Below are positions 9,340 through 18,356 of a DNA stretch of 64,000 nt, piece by piece. The translations under genes and the position numbers were made by a program. Source of the DNA: Caulobacter sp048541825 (GTDB taxonomy: Bacteria > Pseudomonadota > Alphaproteobacteria > Caulobacterales > Caulobacteraceae); the NCBI RefSeq assembly GCF_048541825.1, contig NZ_CP183332.1, positions 1,922,001 to 1,986,000 on the forward strand, in the 5' to 3' direction. The number at the start of each line of letters is the position of its first letter. Positions within the stretch are counted from its first letter, which is position 1. The notes under the pieces are model-generated. The model did no database searches. It saw nothing but the letters and a program-made list of their open reading frames with translations, and was not told where the DNA came from.

Positions 9340-9484
9340 CCTTCTCCCCGTGCAGGAGAAGGTGTCAGCCGCAGGCTGACGGATGAGGGGTCGCGCCTGC
9401 GTCGGACGGTCGGCGACTTGTCGAGCGCCGAGAAACCCCTCATCCGACCGCTACGCGGCCACCTTCTCCCACAAGGGGAGAAGG
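9340..9484. repeat. 145-bp compound palindromic (MITE/REP-like) element
   Basis: The ends are perfect 10-bp inverted repeats (CCTTCTCCCC 9340-9349; GGGGAGAAGG 9475-9484). Inside are nested pairs: GAGAAGGTG-type with CACCTTCTC, GATGAGGGGT (9382-9391) with ACCCCTCATC (9435-9444), a 7-bp hairpin GTCAGCC-GCA-GGCTGAC (9364-9380) and a second small hairpin CCGC-TAC-GCGG. It lies between rsmB and guaA and reaches to 4 bp from the rsmB stop. The pattern is that of the dispersed palindromes common in Caulobacter and related genomes. Confidence 0.8.
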
Positions 9485-9487
9485 ATC

Positions 9488-10756
9488 TTATGTTCGTTCC
9501 AGCACGGCGGCGAAGAAGCCATCCGTGCCAGCGGTGTGCGGGGTCAGGCGCAGGTAGCCCTGGGCGCTGACATGGTCGGCAATGGCCTCGAAGGCGATCG
9601 GCTTGACAACAAAGTCGGGCCGACGCGCCAGGAAGGCGGCGACGCGATCCTCGTTCTCCTCGATCAGCAGCGAGCAGGTCACGTAGACCAGTCGTCCGCC
9701 GACCTTCACGAAGTCAGCGGCGTCGATCAGCACGCTGTCCTGCTCGATCTGGCGCTTGGCCAGCTGGTCGGGCGACAGACGCCACTTGGCGTCAGGATGG
9801 CGGCGCCAGGTGCCTGAGCCGGTGCAGGGCGCATCGACGAAGACGACGTCCAGCTTGCCCTCAAGGCCCTTCAGGGGTTCGGCTTCGATCGGCGAGCGGA
9901 TCTGCAGGTTGCGAACCCCAGCCCTCTGGCTGCGGCGGATCGTGTCGGCAAGGCGGCGGGCATCGCTGTCATGGGCGAAGATCTGGCCGGTGTTGCCCAT
10001 CGCCGCCGCCAGGGCCAGCGTCTTGCCGCCGCCGCCGGCGCAGAAGTCCAGAACCTGCTTGCCCTTGATCTCGCCGGCCATCGTGGCGGCGATCTGGGAG
10101 CCCAGGTCCTGCACCTCGAACCAGCCCTTGGAGAAGGCCGGAACGGCCTCGACTGAGGGCGTGCGGTCGGCGGCCTGGGGCGCTGGAATGCGGAAGGCGT
10201 TTTCCAGAACGCCGGCCGGCTCGCCGCCGATCAGGGCGACGGCCTTGGCGCCGCGCTCGGCGTCAGTCTTGATGGTGTTGATCCGCAGATCGACGGGAGC
10301 CCGCTGCGACAGGGCCGCCATCTCGCTGCGAACGCTGTCGCCGAGGGCTCGGGCCAGGAAGGGCTCAAGCCAGTCGGGATAGTCGCCGGCCACCGGCGCC
10401 GGCGCGTCATCCAGCGAGGCCGGCGTCGTCAGGGCCTTGATCTCGGCCTCGGCCAGAGCGCCTGCGCCATGCTCTTCGCCCACCGCCTCTGCGACGCGCT
10501 CGGGCGACCAGCTCCAGACGTGGGCCAGGACGCCCAGCACCACGCCGCGCGCGCTGCTGTCGCCCATCATGAAGCCCAGGGAGCGCTTTCGGCGCAGGGC
10601 GTCCAGCACCAGGCCGGACACGAAGGCCCGGTCCTTGGAGCCGGCATAGCGCGCGCTCTCGCCCCAGCGCTTGAGCGCCATCTTTACCGGAAAATGCCGC
10701 GCCTCGATCTCGGCCAGAACCTCGATCGCGGCTGAAACCCGTCCACCGTCCCGCAT
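9488..10756 (-). CDS. RsmB/NOP-family class I SAM-dependent RNA m5C methyltransferase
   Basis: A 422-residue NusB-like plus Rossmann methyltransferase of the RsmB/Sun (NOL1/NOP2) family, expected to methylate C5 of a cytosine in rRNA. The two family cysteines are present, in DAPCTGSGTWRRHPD and VYVTCSLLIEEN, and the SAM-binding loop reads VLDFCAGGGGKTLALA. The start at 10756 is preferred because it begins 5 bp after the upstream MAPEG stop; a longer reading to 10798 would overlap that gene. It belongs to the guaB - MAPEG - rsmB - guaA group. The exact target base cannot be told from sequence. Confidence 0.88.
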   Translation of the reverse strand: MRDGGRVSAAIEVLAEIEARHFPVKMALKRWGESARYAGSKDRAFVSGLVLDALRRKRSLGFMMGDSSARGVVLGVLAHVWSWSPERVAEAVGEEHGAGALAEAEIKALTTPASLDDAPAPVAGDYPDWLEPFLARALGDSVRSEMAALSQRAPVDLRINTIKTDAERGAKAVALIGGEPAGVLENAFRIPAPQAADRTPSVEAVPAFSKGWFEVQDLGSQIAATMAGEIKGKQVLDFCAGGGGKTLALAAAMGNTGQIFAHDSDARRLADTIRRSQRAGVRNLQIRSPIEAEPLKGLEGKLDVVFVDAPCTGSGTWRRHPDAKWRLSPDQLAKRQIEQDSVLIDAADFVKVGGRLVYVTCSLLIEENEDRVAAFLARRPDFVVKPIAFEAIADHVSAQGYLRLTPHTAGTDGFFAAVLERT

Positions 10757-10760
10757 GGTC

Positions 10761-11156
10761 TCAGACCACCATGGCCGCAAGGACCATCCCGAGACCAATC
10801 ATCGACGCCACCCACACAAGGCTGCGCGCGACAGGGACACCGAAGGCATAAAGCGGCAGGTAGATCGCCCGCGCGACGACATAGAGCAGAGCGCCATGGG
10901 CCGAGACGAAGCCGATACGACCGGACAGATAGACGGCCAGAACGCCGGCGGCGAAGAGCGGGAATGTCTCCCGGAAATTGGCGGACGCGCGACCCAGCCG
11001 GCCGGCCATGCCGGTGAGTGTGACAGGCGTGTCGCGCGGGCCGACATTCCACTTCAGACCCCGCTGCGGTTGGGCGGCAGCGCTGGCCCACAGCAGGTGG
11101 ACCAGTCCGATCAGGACCGCGACGGCGAGGAGCTGAAGTTCGATGGCGACCCGCAT
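10761..11156 (-). CDS. MAPEG-family membrane protein
   Basis: A 131-residue integral membrane protein with four hydrophobic helices, of the MAPEG family (membrane-associated proteins in eicosanoid and glutathione metabolism). Visible family features are the polar loop FRETFPLFAAGVL between helices 1 and 2 and the ARAIYLPLYAFG stretch. Bacterial members are mostly uncharacterised; some have glutathione transferase activity. It starts 3 bp after guaB and ends 4 bp before rsmB, so it is co-transcribed with purine genes without an obvious functional link. Confidence 0.85.
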   Translation of the reverse strand: MRVAIELQLLAVAVLIGLVHLLWASAAAQPQRGLKWNVGPRDTPVTLTGMAGRLGRASANFRETFPLFAAGVLAVYLSGRIGFVSAHGALLYVVARAIYLPLYAFGVPVARSLVWVASMIGLGMVLAAMVV

Positions 11157-11159
11157 GAT

Positions 11160-12623
11160 CTAGACCGCGCTCGGATAGTTGGGCGCCTCGCGCGTGATCA
11201 TCACGTCGTGGACGTGACTTTCCCGCAGGCCCGCGCCGGTGATGCGCACAAAGCGGGCGCGGCTCTGGAACTCGGCGATCGTGGGGGCGCCGACATAGCC
11301 CATGGCGGCGCGAAGACCGCCGACCAGCTGGTGCAGCACCGGAGCGATGGCGCCCTTGAACGGCGTCTGACCCTCGATGCCTTCCGGCACCAGCTTGAAG
11401 CTGTCGGTCACTTCCTTCTGGAAGTAACGGTCGGCCGAACCGCGGGCCATGGCGCCCACCGAGCCCATGCCGCGATAGCTCTTGTACGAACGGCCCTGGT
11501 ACAGGAACACCTCGCCGGGCGCCTCTTCGGTGCCGGCGAACATCGAGCCCATCATGGCCGTGCTGGCGCCGGCGGCGATGGCCTTGGCCAAATCGCCCGA
11601 GTATTTGATGCCGCCGTCAGCGATGACCGGCGTTCCGCTCTCCTTGGCGGCGCGAACGGCCTCCATGATTGCGGTCAACTGCGGCACGCCTACGCCCGCA
11701 ACGATGCGGGTGGTGCAGATCGAGCCCGGTCCGATACCGACCTTCACCGCATCGGCGCCGGCGTCGATCAGGGCGCGAGCCGCGTCGTAGGTGGCGATGT
11801 TGCCGGCCACGATCTGGACGCGGTTGGCTTCGCGCTTCAGACGGCTGACTGCGGCCGTCACCTGGCTGGAGTGGCCGTGGGCGGTGTCGATGACCACGAC
11901 GTCGACGCCGGCGTCCACCAGACCCATCGAGCGCTCGAAGCCGGCGTCGCCGACCGTCGAGGCCGCACCGACCAGCAGGCGGCCCTTATCGTCCTTGGCC
12001 GCCAGAGGGTGCGCCTGGGCCTTTTCGATGTCTTTCACGGTGATCAGGCCGACGGCGTGGAAGCCGTCGTCGACAACGATCAGACGCTCGATCTTGTGCT
12101 TGCGCAGTAGCTCGCGCGCTTCGCGGGGATCGACGCCCTCGCGCACCGTGATCAGGTTCTCGCGGGTCATGATCGCCGAGGCCGGGACCTTGTCGTCCCC
12201 CTCGAAGCGCATGTCGCGGTTGGTCAGGATACCGACCAGCTTGCCCGAGCCGCGCTCGACCACCGGGAAGCCCGAGATCTTGCGACGGGCCGTGATCTCG
12301 CGGACCTCGGCCAGGGTGGTGTCGGGATGAATGGTCAGCGGATTGATGACCATGCCACTTTCGTAGCGCTTCACTTCGCGCACGTGATCGGCTTGCTCGT
12401 CCACCGTCATATTGCGGTGCAAGATGCCCATGCCGCCGGCCTGAGCCATGGCGATGGCGAGGCGGCTTTCGGTGACCGTGTCCATGGCGGCGGACACGAG
12501 CGGGATGTTCAGACTGATTTCACGCGTGAACTTGGTCTCGGTCGTCACCTGGGTCGGCATGACGTCGGATGGACCGGGTTCGAGCAAAACGTCGTCGAAG
12601 GTGAGCCCTTCGCGAATCTCCAT
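11160..12623 (-). CDS. guaB: IMP dehydrogenase
   Basis: A 487-residue IMP dehydrogenase, oxidising IMP to XMP with NAD+, the committed step to guanine nucleotides. The barrel begins LTFDDVLLEPG; a pair of CBS domains is inserted at about residues 95-210; the catalytic loop GPGSICTTRIVAG holds the active cysteine near residue 301. I prefer the ATG at 12623 because GGAGAC lies 7 bp before it; the ATG at 12635 would add only METP. It heads the minus-strand group leading to guaA. Confidence 0.96.
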   Translation of the reverse strand: MEIREGLTFDDVLLEPGPSDVMPTQVTTETKFTREISLNIPLVSAAMDTVTESRLAIAMAQAGGMGILHRNMTVDEQADHVREVKRYESGMVINPLTIHPDTTLAEVREITARRKISGFPVVERGSGKLVGILTNRDMRFEGDDKVPASAIMTRENLITVREGVDPREARELLRKHKIERLIVVDDGFHAVGLITVKDIEKAQAHPLAAKDDKGRLLVGAASTVGDAGFERSMGLVDAGVDVVVIDTAHGHSSQVTAAVSRLKREANRVQIVAGNIATYDAARALIDAGADAVKVGIGPGSICTTRIVAGVGVPQLTAIMEAVRAAKESGTPVIADGGIKYSGDLAKAIAAGASTAMMGSMFAGTEEAPGEVFLYQGRSYKSYRGMGSVGAMARGSADRYFQKEVTDSFKLVPEGIEGQTPFKGAIAPVLHQLVGGLRAAMGYVGAPTIAEFQSRARFVRITGAGLRESHVHDVMITREAPNYPSAV

Positions 12624-12703
12624 TGGAGTCTCCATTTTGCGGCGCGGGTATAGCGGCGGGGTCCGGGTTTGTCGAGCCGCTCAAGACACTTAGCGGACCC
12701 GTT

Positions 12704-13768
12704 CTAGGCCGTCGCCGAAGGCGCGTCCTCGAATAGACAGTCCAATGCGCCCCGTCCAAGCTTGGATAGCAAGACAAGACCGTCTCCGGGCTCGACGGGA
12801 TGGTCAGCGCGAGGCCTCGTGACGGCAGTTCCGTCCGGGCGATTGATCTGAAGCAGGAAGGCGCTGCGGGCACGGCGCTCGATCTCGCCGACCGTCAATG
12901 CACCGTGGGCGACATCCTGCGGCACGACCAGGATCTCGATATCCAGGCCGAGACGGTCTAGGGCCCTGTCGAGCGACCCGCTGGCCTGCCCGCCCCGGAA
13001 GATCTGGGCCATTTCAGGAAACAGGATCAGCTCGGCGATCCGTTCAGCCCCGATGTGTGTCGGCAACACCACCCGGTCCGCGCCGGCCTGCAGCAGCTTG
13101 CCCTCCGTCGACGGGCGCTCCCCGCGGGCGATGATTTGCAGCTTGGAGTTGAGACTGCGCGCCGAGAGGGTGATAAATACATTGTCGGCGTCATCGGCCA
13201 GGACCGTGGCCAGCACCTTGGCGCGCTCGATATGCACGGTCTTCAACATCGCTTCGTCGGTCGCGTCGCCTTGCCGGCAAAGATGCCCGAGTTCAAGGGC
13301 GTGCTGGGCGCGCGCTTCATCGCGCTCGATGATCACCAGCGGCGCTCCGGCCGCCGCCAGTTCGCCCGCCAGCATCATCCCGATCCGGCCAAAGCCACAG
13401 ATGATGGTGTGGCCTTCCAGCCGCTCGATAGTCTTTTCCACGCGTTTACCGAAGAACTGTTCGAGTTGGGTCTGGGTCAGGGCCTGCACCAGCGAGCCGG
13501 TGACAATGATGACCCCGGTGCATCCGAACACCATCGTGGCCATGGTGACGAGGCGCAAGTAGTCGGTGTCAATCGCGCGAACCTCGCCATAACCGACCGT
13601 GAAGATGGTCAGGGTGACCATGTAGAGGGCGTCGCCGAACGGCCAGCCGGCCGCTCCGTAGGCGACGATCGCGCACGCGGCAACAAACAGAACGAAGGCA
13701 ATCGAGAGCGCCAGGTTGCGAAACGGTCGCGAAACCAGGCTTTCGATGCCGCCCGCCGACCTTCTCAC
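12704..13768 (-). CDS. Two-TM potassium channel with RCK/TrkA-N domain
   Basis: A 354-residue ion channel subunit. Two transmembrane helices (about residues 19-41 and 72-95) flank a pore loop with the K+ selectivity filter TVGYG at residues 57-61. A Rossmann RCK/TrkA-N domain follows (IICGFGRIGMMLAGELAAAG, nucleotide-binding loop), then a TrkA-C-like domain near the end. It is expected to form a tetrameric K+ channel gated by a cytoplasmic ligand. Its start overlaps the rlmE stop by 4 bp, so it is the third gene of a ppx - rlmE - channel operon. Confidence 0.9.
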   Translation of the reverse strand: MRRSAGGIESLVSRPFRNLALSIAFVLFVAACAIVAYGAAGWPFGDALYMVTLTIFTVGYGEVRAIDTDYLRLVTMATMVFGCTGVIIVTGSLVQALTQTQLEQFFGKRVEKTIERLEGHTIICGFGRIGMMLAGELAAAGAPLVIIERDEARAQHALELGHLCRQGDATDEAMLKTVHIERAKVLATVLADDADNVFITLSARSLNSKLQIIARGERPSTEGKLLQAGADRVVLPTHIGAERIAELILFPEMAQIFRGGQASGSLDRALDRLGLDIEILVVPQDVAHGALTVGEIERRARSAFLLQINRPDGTAVTRPRADHPVEPGDGLVLLSKLGRGALDCLFEDAPSATA

Positions 13769-14475
13769 CGCCCCCGGAACCCCGTCGCCACCAGGAATAC
13801 CTCCGAGCTGTCGGCACGACTTGCCTTGGGCTTGTAGTGCACGACCTTGTCGAAGTTCTTCTTGAGGCGGGCAATGACGTCGGCGGTCTCGCCCCCCTGG
13901 AAGGCCTTTGCCACGAAGGCGCCGCCGGGCTTGAGCACTTCAATGGCGAACTCTGCGCCCATCTCGATCAGGCCGACGATGCGAAGGTGATCCGTCTCGC
14001 GGTGACCGACGGTGTTGGGCGCCATGTCCGAGAGCACCACATCCGGCGCGCCGCCCAGCAGCTCGATCAGCTTGGAAGGGCAGGCGTCGTCGGTGAAATC
14101 CATCTCCAGAATGTGGGCAGGCTCGACGGGGTCGACGGGAAGCAGATCGACTCCGACCAGTTGGGTGACGCCGCGCTCGACCGCGATCTGCAGCCAGCCG
14201 CCGGGCGCGCACCCCAGGTCGATGACGCGAGCGCCTTTCTTGAAGAAGCCAAACTTCTCGTCGATCTCGCTGATCTTGAAGGCCGCCCGGCTGCGATAGC
14301 CCATCGCGCGGGCCTTGGCCGAGAACGGGTCGTTGATCTGCCGCTCGAGCCACGCCTGCTGCGAGGTGGTGCGGCCGTAGGTCTTCTTCAGGCGCGCGGG
14401 CTTGGTGCGGCCAGCGTCAGTGCCGCCGGCCGGCGGCTTGACCATGCGCTTGCGGGGCGGTTCTTCTTCGGTCAT
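13765..14475 (-). CDS. rlmE: 23S rRNA (uridine-2'-O)-methyltransferase RlmE
   Basis: A 236-residue FtsJ/RrmJ-type enzyme, expected to methylate the 2'-O of U2552 in the 23S A-loop. The SAM site VIDLGCAPGGWLQ, the core VLSDMAPNTVGHRETDH and the GGAFVAKAFQG strand provide the K-D-K-E catalytic set. A basic N-terminal extension of about 40 residues (rich in Lys, Arg and Pro) precedes the domain, which is common in alphaproteobacteria. It overlaps neighbours on both sides by 4 bp. Confidence 0.93.
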   Translation of the reverse strand: MTEEEPPRKRMVKPPAGGTDAGRTKPARLKKTYGRTTSQQAWLERQINDPFSAKARAMGYRSRAAFKISEIDEKFGFFKKGARVIDLGCAPGGWLQIAVERGVTQLVGVDLLPVDPVEPAHILEMDFTDDACPSKLIELLGGAPDVVLSDMAPNTVGHRETDHLRIVGLIEMGAEFAIEVLKPGGAFVAKAFQGGETADVIARLKKNFDKVVHYKPKASRADSSEVFLVATGFRGR

Positions 14476-15599
14476 TCGGACACCGGCTTCAACTTGGACG
14501 CCCCGCCACGGCGGCGCCGACGCGGGCGACGCTGCTGTTCGGACATCAGGGACATCAGGAGCCCCTCTCTAAGCCCTCGATCGGCCACACGCACGCGCGA
14601 ACACGGCCAAAGCTCCTGAACGGCTTGAAGAATCGCCGCGCCGGCCAGAACCAGATCGGCGCGATCGGCGCCAATACACGGCTCCAGCGCGCGTTCCGCA
14701 GCCGTCAGGCCCAGCAGGTGGTCGGCAGCGGCCTCGCAATCCTTGCGTTCCATCCACAGCCCGTCGACGACATTGCGGTCATAGCGCTGCAAGCCCAGGT
14801 GCAGGCCGGCCAGGCTGGTGATCGCGCCAGACGTCCCGACCAGATGCGCTCGGTCCTGCTCGAACAGTTCCCGCATCGGCTCGGCATGCGGAAAGGCCTC
14901 GATACGGCCCTTCACGTCATCGACCATGGCGCGAAACCAGCCCTCCTCGGCCCGTTCGCCCTCCGGGAAACGCTCAGCCAGGGTCACGACGCCCACAGGG
15001 ATCGACAGCCAGGCCTTGATCGGCAGCTTCCAGGCCGCGAACTGACGCGGCTTGGCGTCCAGCCCCTCACCTTTCAGATCAACCCAGGACAGCTCAGTCG
15101 AACCGCCGCCCACATCCACCACCAGCGCGGCGTCGGCATCGCGGTCGAACAGGCTCATGCAGCCGGCGACCGAGAGCTGGGCCTCCTCGCGCGGGGTGAT
15201 GATCTGCAGGCGAAGACCGGTCTCCTCGGCCACGCGCTCAACGAAGGCCGCGCCGTTGTCGGCGCCGCGACAGGCCTGGGTGGCCACAGCCTTGATCTTG
15301 ATCGCCTTGCGACGGCGGATCTTTTCCGCGCAGACCTTCAGCGCCGCCATCGAGCGGTCCATGGCCGCGTCTGACAGCCGACCGGTCTGCGACAGGCCCT
15401 CGCCCAAGCGTACGATGCGAGAATAGGCCTCAACGACGCGGAATCCGCGCGGAGACGGTGTCGCCACCAGAAGGCGGCAATTATTGGTGCCCAGATCGAG
15501 CGCCGCATAGCACGACTGCTCACCCGGCGGTCGCCGACGCCGCCCGCTCTCCGCACTGGAAGAGATGGACGCGTCGGGCGCGCGCGGCGCCTCCGACAT
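14472..15599 (-). CDS. Ppx/GppA family phosphatase
   Basis: A 375-residue member of the exopolyphosphatase / pppGpp phosphohydrolase family. The actin-like phosphate loops are DLGTNNCRLLV (from residue 35) and VVDVGGGSTELSW, with a third GTSGAITSLAG segment. It is the short form without the C-terminal HD domain of E. coli Ppx. Both termini are disordered and basic, including a run QQRRPRRRRRGG near the end. It heads the operon with rlmE and the K+ channel. Polyphosphate or (p)ppGpp as the real substrate cannot be decided here. Confidence 0.9.
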   Translation of the reverse strand: MSEAPRAPDASISSSAESGRRRRPPGEQSCYAALDLGTNNCRLLVATPSPRGFRVVEAYSRIVRLGEGLSQTGRLSDAAMDRSMAALKVCAEKIRRRKAIKIKAVATQACRGADNGAAFVERVAEETGLRLQIITPREEAQLSVAGCMSLFDRDADAALVVDVGGGSTELSWVDLKGEGLDAKPRQFAAWKLPIKAWLSIPVGVVTLAERFPEGERAEEGWFRAMVDDVKGRIEAFPHAEPMRELFEQDRAHLVGTSGAITSLAGLHLGLQRYDRNVVDGLWMERKDCEAAADHLLGLTAAERALEPCIGADRADLVLAGAAILQAVQELWPCSRVRVADRGLREGLLMSLMSEQQRRPRRRRRGGASKLKPVSE

Positions 15600-15753
15600 G
15601 GTCTTTCCACCTTGTCTCGCAGACGCCGCAAATCACGGCGTCTCACTTCGAGGACAAGCATAGCAACGCGGCGACAGCGGGCGGAAGCCTTGTTATCCGT
15701 CTGCGGAATTCTACGTTCAGGATTCAGTCAGGTGGGGCTGCTATCATCAGCCC

Positions 15754-16083
15754 ATGAATTCGAGATTCGCCAAATTCGCGATCGGCCAGGTGGTCAAGCA
15801 CCGGATCTTTCCGTTCCGGGGGGTCGTGTTCGACGTCGACCCTGTGTTCGCCAATACCGACGAATGGTGGGAATCGATTCCCGAAGACATCCGGCCGCTC
15901 AAGGACCAGCCGTTTTACCACCTGCTGGCCGAGAACGACGAGAACACCTATGTCGCCTATGTGTCGGAGCAGAACCTGCTGGCTGACGAGACCGGCGAGC
16001 CGGTGCAGCACCCCCAGACGGCTGTGATCTTCGAGTCCTTCGATGAGGGCGCGTACAAGCTTCGCCCCCGGATTTCACACTAG
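15754..16083 (+). CDS. hspQ: Heat shock protein HspQ
   Basis: A 109-residue HspQ (YccV-like, hemimethylated-DNA-binding fold). The family core is clear: FAIGQVVKHRIFPFRGVVFDVDP, then DQPFYHLLAEN and YVAYVSEQNLL. In E. coli HspQ is a Lon substrate and activator and is induced by heat; in Caulobacter-type bacteria the role is assumed similar. It stands alone, divergent from ppx/gppA and 81 bp before phhA. I could not identify a convincing sigma-32 promoter in the 154-bp upstream gap. Confidence 0.92.
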   Translation: MNSRFAKFAIGQVVKHRIFPFRGVVFDVDPVFANTDEWWESIPEDIRPLKDQPFYHLLAENDENTYVAYVSEQNLLADETGEPVQHPQTAVIFESFDEGAYKLRPRISH

Positions 16084-16164
16084 ACGCAAGATCTGGTCGG
16101 AATAACTGCCCTTTTCGGCAAATTCCGAACGATACTTGCCGCCAACGAGGCGTAGCGTCTCTGT

Positions 16165-17046
16165 ATGAGCGCTGACGGTTTTACTCCCTCGCCGCCGCCC
16201 GGAGCCCGGGCGGACTGGACCATCGATCAGGCTTGGGAAAGCTATTCCCAGGCCGAGCACGAGGTCTGGATCACGCTGTATGAGCGCCAGACGGCCATGC
16301 TGCCCGGCCGTGCCTGCGACGCCTTTCTGCGCGGTCTCGACGCCTTGGACCTGCACCGGTCGGGGATACCCGATTTCACCCGGATCAATGAAGAGCTCCA
16401 GCGCCTGACAGGCTGGAGCGTGGTCGCCGTCCCGGGCCTCGTGCCTGACGACGTGTTCTTCGACCACCTCGCCAACCGCCGATTCCCCGCTGGACAGTTC
16501 ATCCGCAAGCCCGATGAACTCGACTACCTGCAGGAACCCGACATCTTCCACGACGTGTTCGGCCATGTGCCGATGCTGACCGACCCGGTGTTCGCCGACT
16601 ACATGCAGGCCTATGGCCAAGGCGGGCAGCGGGCCCTGGAACTGGGGCGATTGGCCAACCTGGCGCGGTTGTACTGGTACACGGTCGAGTTTGGCCTGAT
16701 GCAGACGCCGCAGGGCCTGCGGATCTACGGGGCGGGCATTGTTTCCTCGCGCACCGAGTCGATCTTCGCCCTCGACGATCCCTCTCCAAACCGCATCGGC
16801 TTTGACCTTGAGCGGGTGATGCACACCCCCTACCGGATCGACGACTTCCAGCAGGCCTATTTCGTCATCGACTCGATCCAGACCCTGCAGGCGGTCACAT
16901 TGCAGGACTTTGCGCCGATCTATGACCGGTTGGCCACCGCCGGCGACATCGGTATCGCGCAGATCCTGCCCGGCGACACGGTGTTCACGCGAGGGACCCA
17001 GTCCTATGCCAGCGCCGGTGGTCGGCTGGCCTCGGCGCGCGGCTGA
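16165..17046 (+). CDS. phhA: Phenylalanine 4-monooxygenase
   Basis: A 293-residue bacterial phenylalanine hydroxylase using tetrahydropterin and non-haem iron to make tyrosine. The iron ligands are visible as His129 and His134 in FHDVFGHVP and Glu175 in YWYTVEFGL. It lacks the regulatory ACT domain of animal enzymes, as normal in bacteria. No pterin recycling gene (phhB) is adjacent. Its 3' end overlaps the convergent acyltransferase gene by 43 bp. Confidence 0.95.
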   Translation: MSADGFTPSPPPGARADWTIDQAWESYSQAEHEVWITLYERQTAMLPGRACDAFLRGLDALDLHRSGIPDFTRINEELQRLTGWSVVAVPGLVPDDVFFDHLANRRFPAGQFIRKPDELDYLQEPDIFHDVFGHVPMLTDPVFADYMQAYGQGGQRALELGRLANLARLYWYTVEFGLMQTPQGLRIYGAGIVSSRTESIFALDDPSPNRIGFDLERVMHTPYRIDDFQQAYFVIDSIQTLQAVTLQDFAPIYDRLATAGDIGIAQILPGDTVFTRGTQSYASAGGRLASARG

Positions 17047-18221
17047 GACTTCAGGCCAAATAGCCAGCGCACCCCCGGGATCCGGCGGACGACTTCGTAG
17101 GTCGCAAAGCAGCCCGCGAAGGTCGCCAGGATCAGGATCGCCGCTTCCAGCCCCTGGGGCAGGTTCAGCTTGGCCAGATGATGGGCGATGACCACGATCA
17201 GGGTCTGGTGGACAATATAGAGCGGAAACACCGCCAGGGTCAGGTAGCGCAGGGCCGGCGCGTCCCGGTTCAGGTGTTTGGCGCCAAAGCCCAGGATGGC
17301 GGCGATGGCGCACCACTGGTCGATCGAATAGACGCACCGCATCACCAGCCGCAGCGCCTCAGCCGGGTTGGCGTCGTCGGCGCGATAGATCCAGGCATAG
17401 GTCGACCACGCCGCCCAGCAGACAACCGCCAGAACGAGCGCGAGCCAGCGCGCGCGGATCAGCCGTTCGCGCAGGGTCTCGGATTTGGCCAGACCAAAGC
17501 CCAGCAGGAAGGCCGGGAAAGACACCGCATGATTATACCAGTCGTCGGTCAGGGCGTGGGTGACCTCGAACAGCGGCATCAGGAACATGCGCGTCACGGC
17601 CAGGAAAGCGATGGGCCAGAGCAGCAGGCCGGGCCCCTTCATAGCGCGCTCAAGTCCGGCCTGAAGCTTGGCGCCCAGCCTGGGAACCAGCGCCAGTATC
17701 AGGGCCAGGATCAGGGAATAGACGAGCAGATAGGCCACGAACCACATGTGGTTCCAGGTCGGCGTGATCAGGCAGCCGTCGGCGTCGCACCAGTTCCCGG
17801 ACGCGGTGGCGTACTTCACCCAGAACGCGCCATAGGGATCGACAACGAGCCCGGCGGCCGGACTCGCCGCCGCCGCCTCCAGGATCTCGTAATAGGACTG
17901 GGGCGGCACAATCACGAACATGGCGAAGACCAGCGGTGGCAGCAGCCGGGCGATCCGCGCGCCGGTCAGCTTCCCGACGCTGACCTTGTCGGCCATGAAC
18001 CGGGTCGCGGCGCCGGAAACGAGGAACAGCAGGGTCAGCCGCCAGGGATTGGTCAGTTGCATCAAGGGCTCGATGGCCTCGACCGGATGCGGCGTCTTCA
18101 CGTGCCACTCCCACGGTACGTAGAACATGCCGACGTGGTACAGAATCAGGAGGAAAAACGCCCCGACCCGGATCCAGTCCAGGTCGTAGCGACGGTCAAA
18201 GGATGCAGCGGTCGTGGTCAT
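17004..18221 (-). CDS. Acyltransferase 3 / OpgC-like integral membrane protein
   Basis: A 405-residue polytopic membrane protein with about ten hydrophobic helices. The N-terminus RRYDLDWIRVGAFFLLILYHVGMFY is typical of membrane acyltransferases (acyltransferase_3, including OpgC), with the conserved His in the first helix. I chose the ATG at 18221 because it places the family motif near the N-terminus; 18284 would add 21 atypical residues. It is divergent from a LytTR regulator with four membrane helices, a pair that may be functionally linked. The acyl acceptor is unknown. Confidence 0.8.
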   Translation of the reverse strand: MTTTAASFDRRYDLDWIRVGAFFLLILYHVGMFYVPWEWHVKTPHPVEAIEPLMQLTNPWRLTLLFLVSGAATRFMADKVSVGKLTGARIARLLPPLVFAMFVIVPPQSYYEILEAAAASPAAGLVVDPYGAFWVKYATASGNWCDADGCLITPTWNHMWFVAYLLVYSLILALILALVPRLGAKLQAGLERAMKGPGLLLWPIAFLAVTRMFLMPLFEVTHALTDDWYNHAVSFPAFLLGFGLAKSETLRERLIRARWLALVLAVVCWAAWSTYAWIYRADDANPAEALRLVMRCVYSIDQWCAIAAILGFGAKHLNRDAPALRYLTLAVFPLYIVHQTLIVVIAHHLAKLNLPQGLEAAILILATFAGCFATYEVVRRIPGVRWLFGLKSQPRAEASRPPALA

Positions 18222-18356
18222 GAAGAGGCGCCCGGCTTGAAAAGGGATGCACAGGTCGTGCCCCGCGACGCCCGGCTCAGCCAAGAGCCTCGGGATCGGC
18301 GGGCCTTACCGGGGACGAGCGGAAAACCGGCCGGGACAAACGGCGTGCTTTTCGGG

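Noticed and set aside
17178..18356. Long plus-strand frame joined to the LytTR gene
   Set aside because: This part is antisense to the acyltransferase; the real LytTR protein starts at 18357 with membrane helices.
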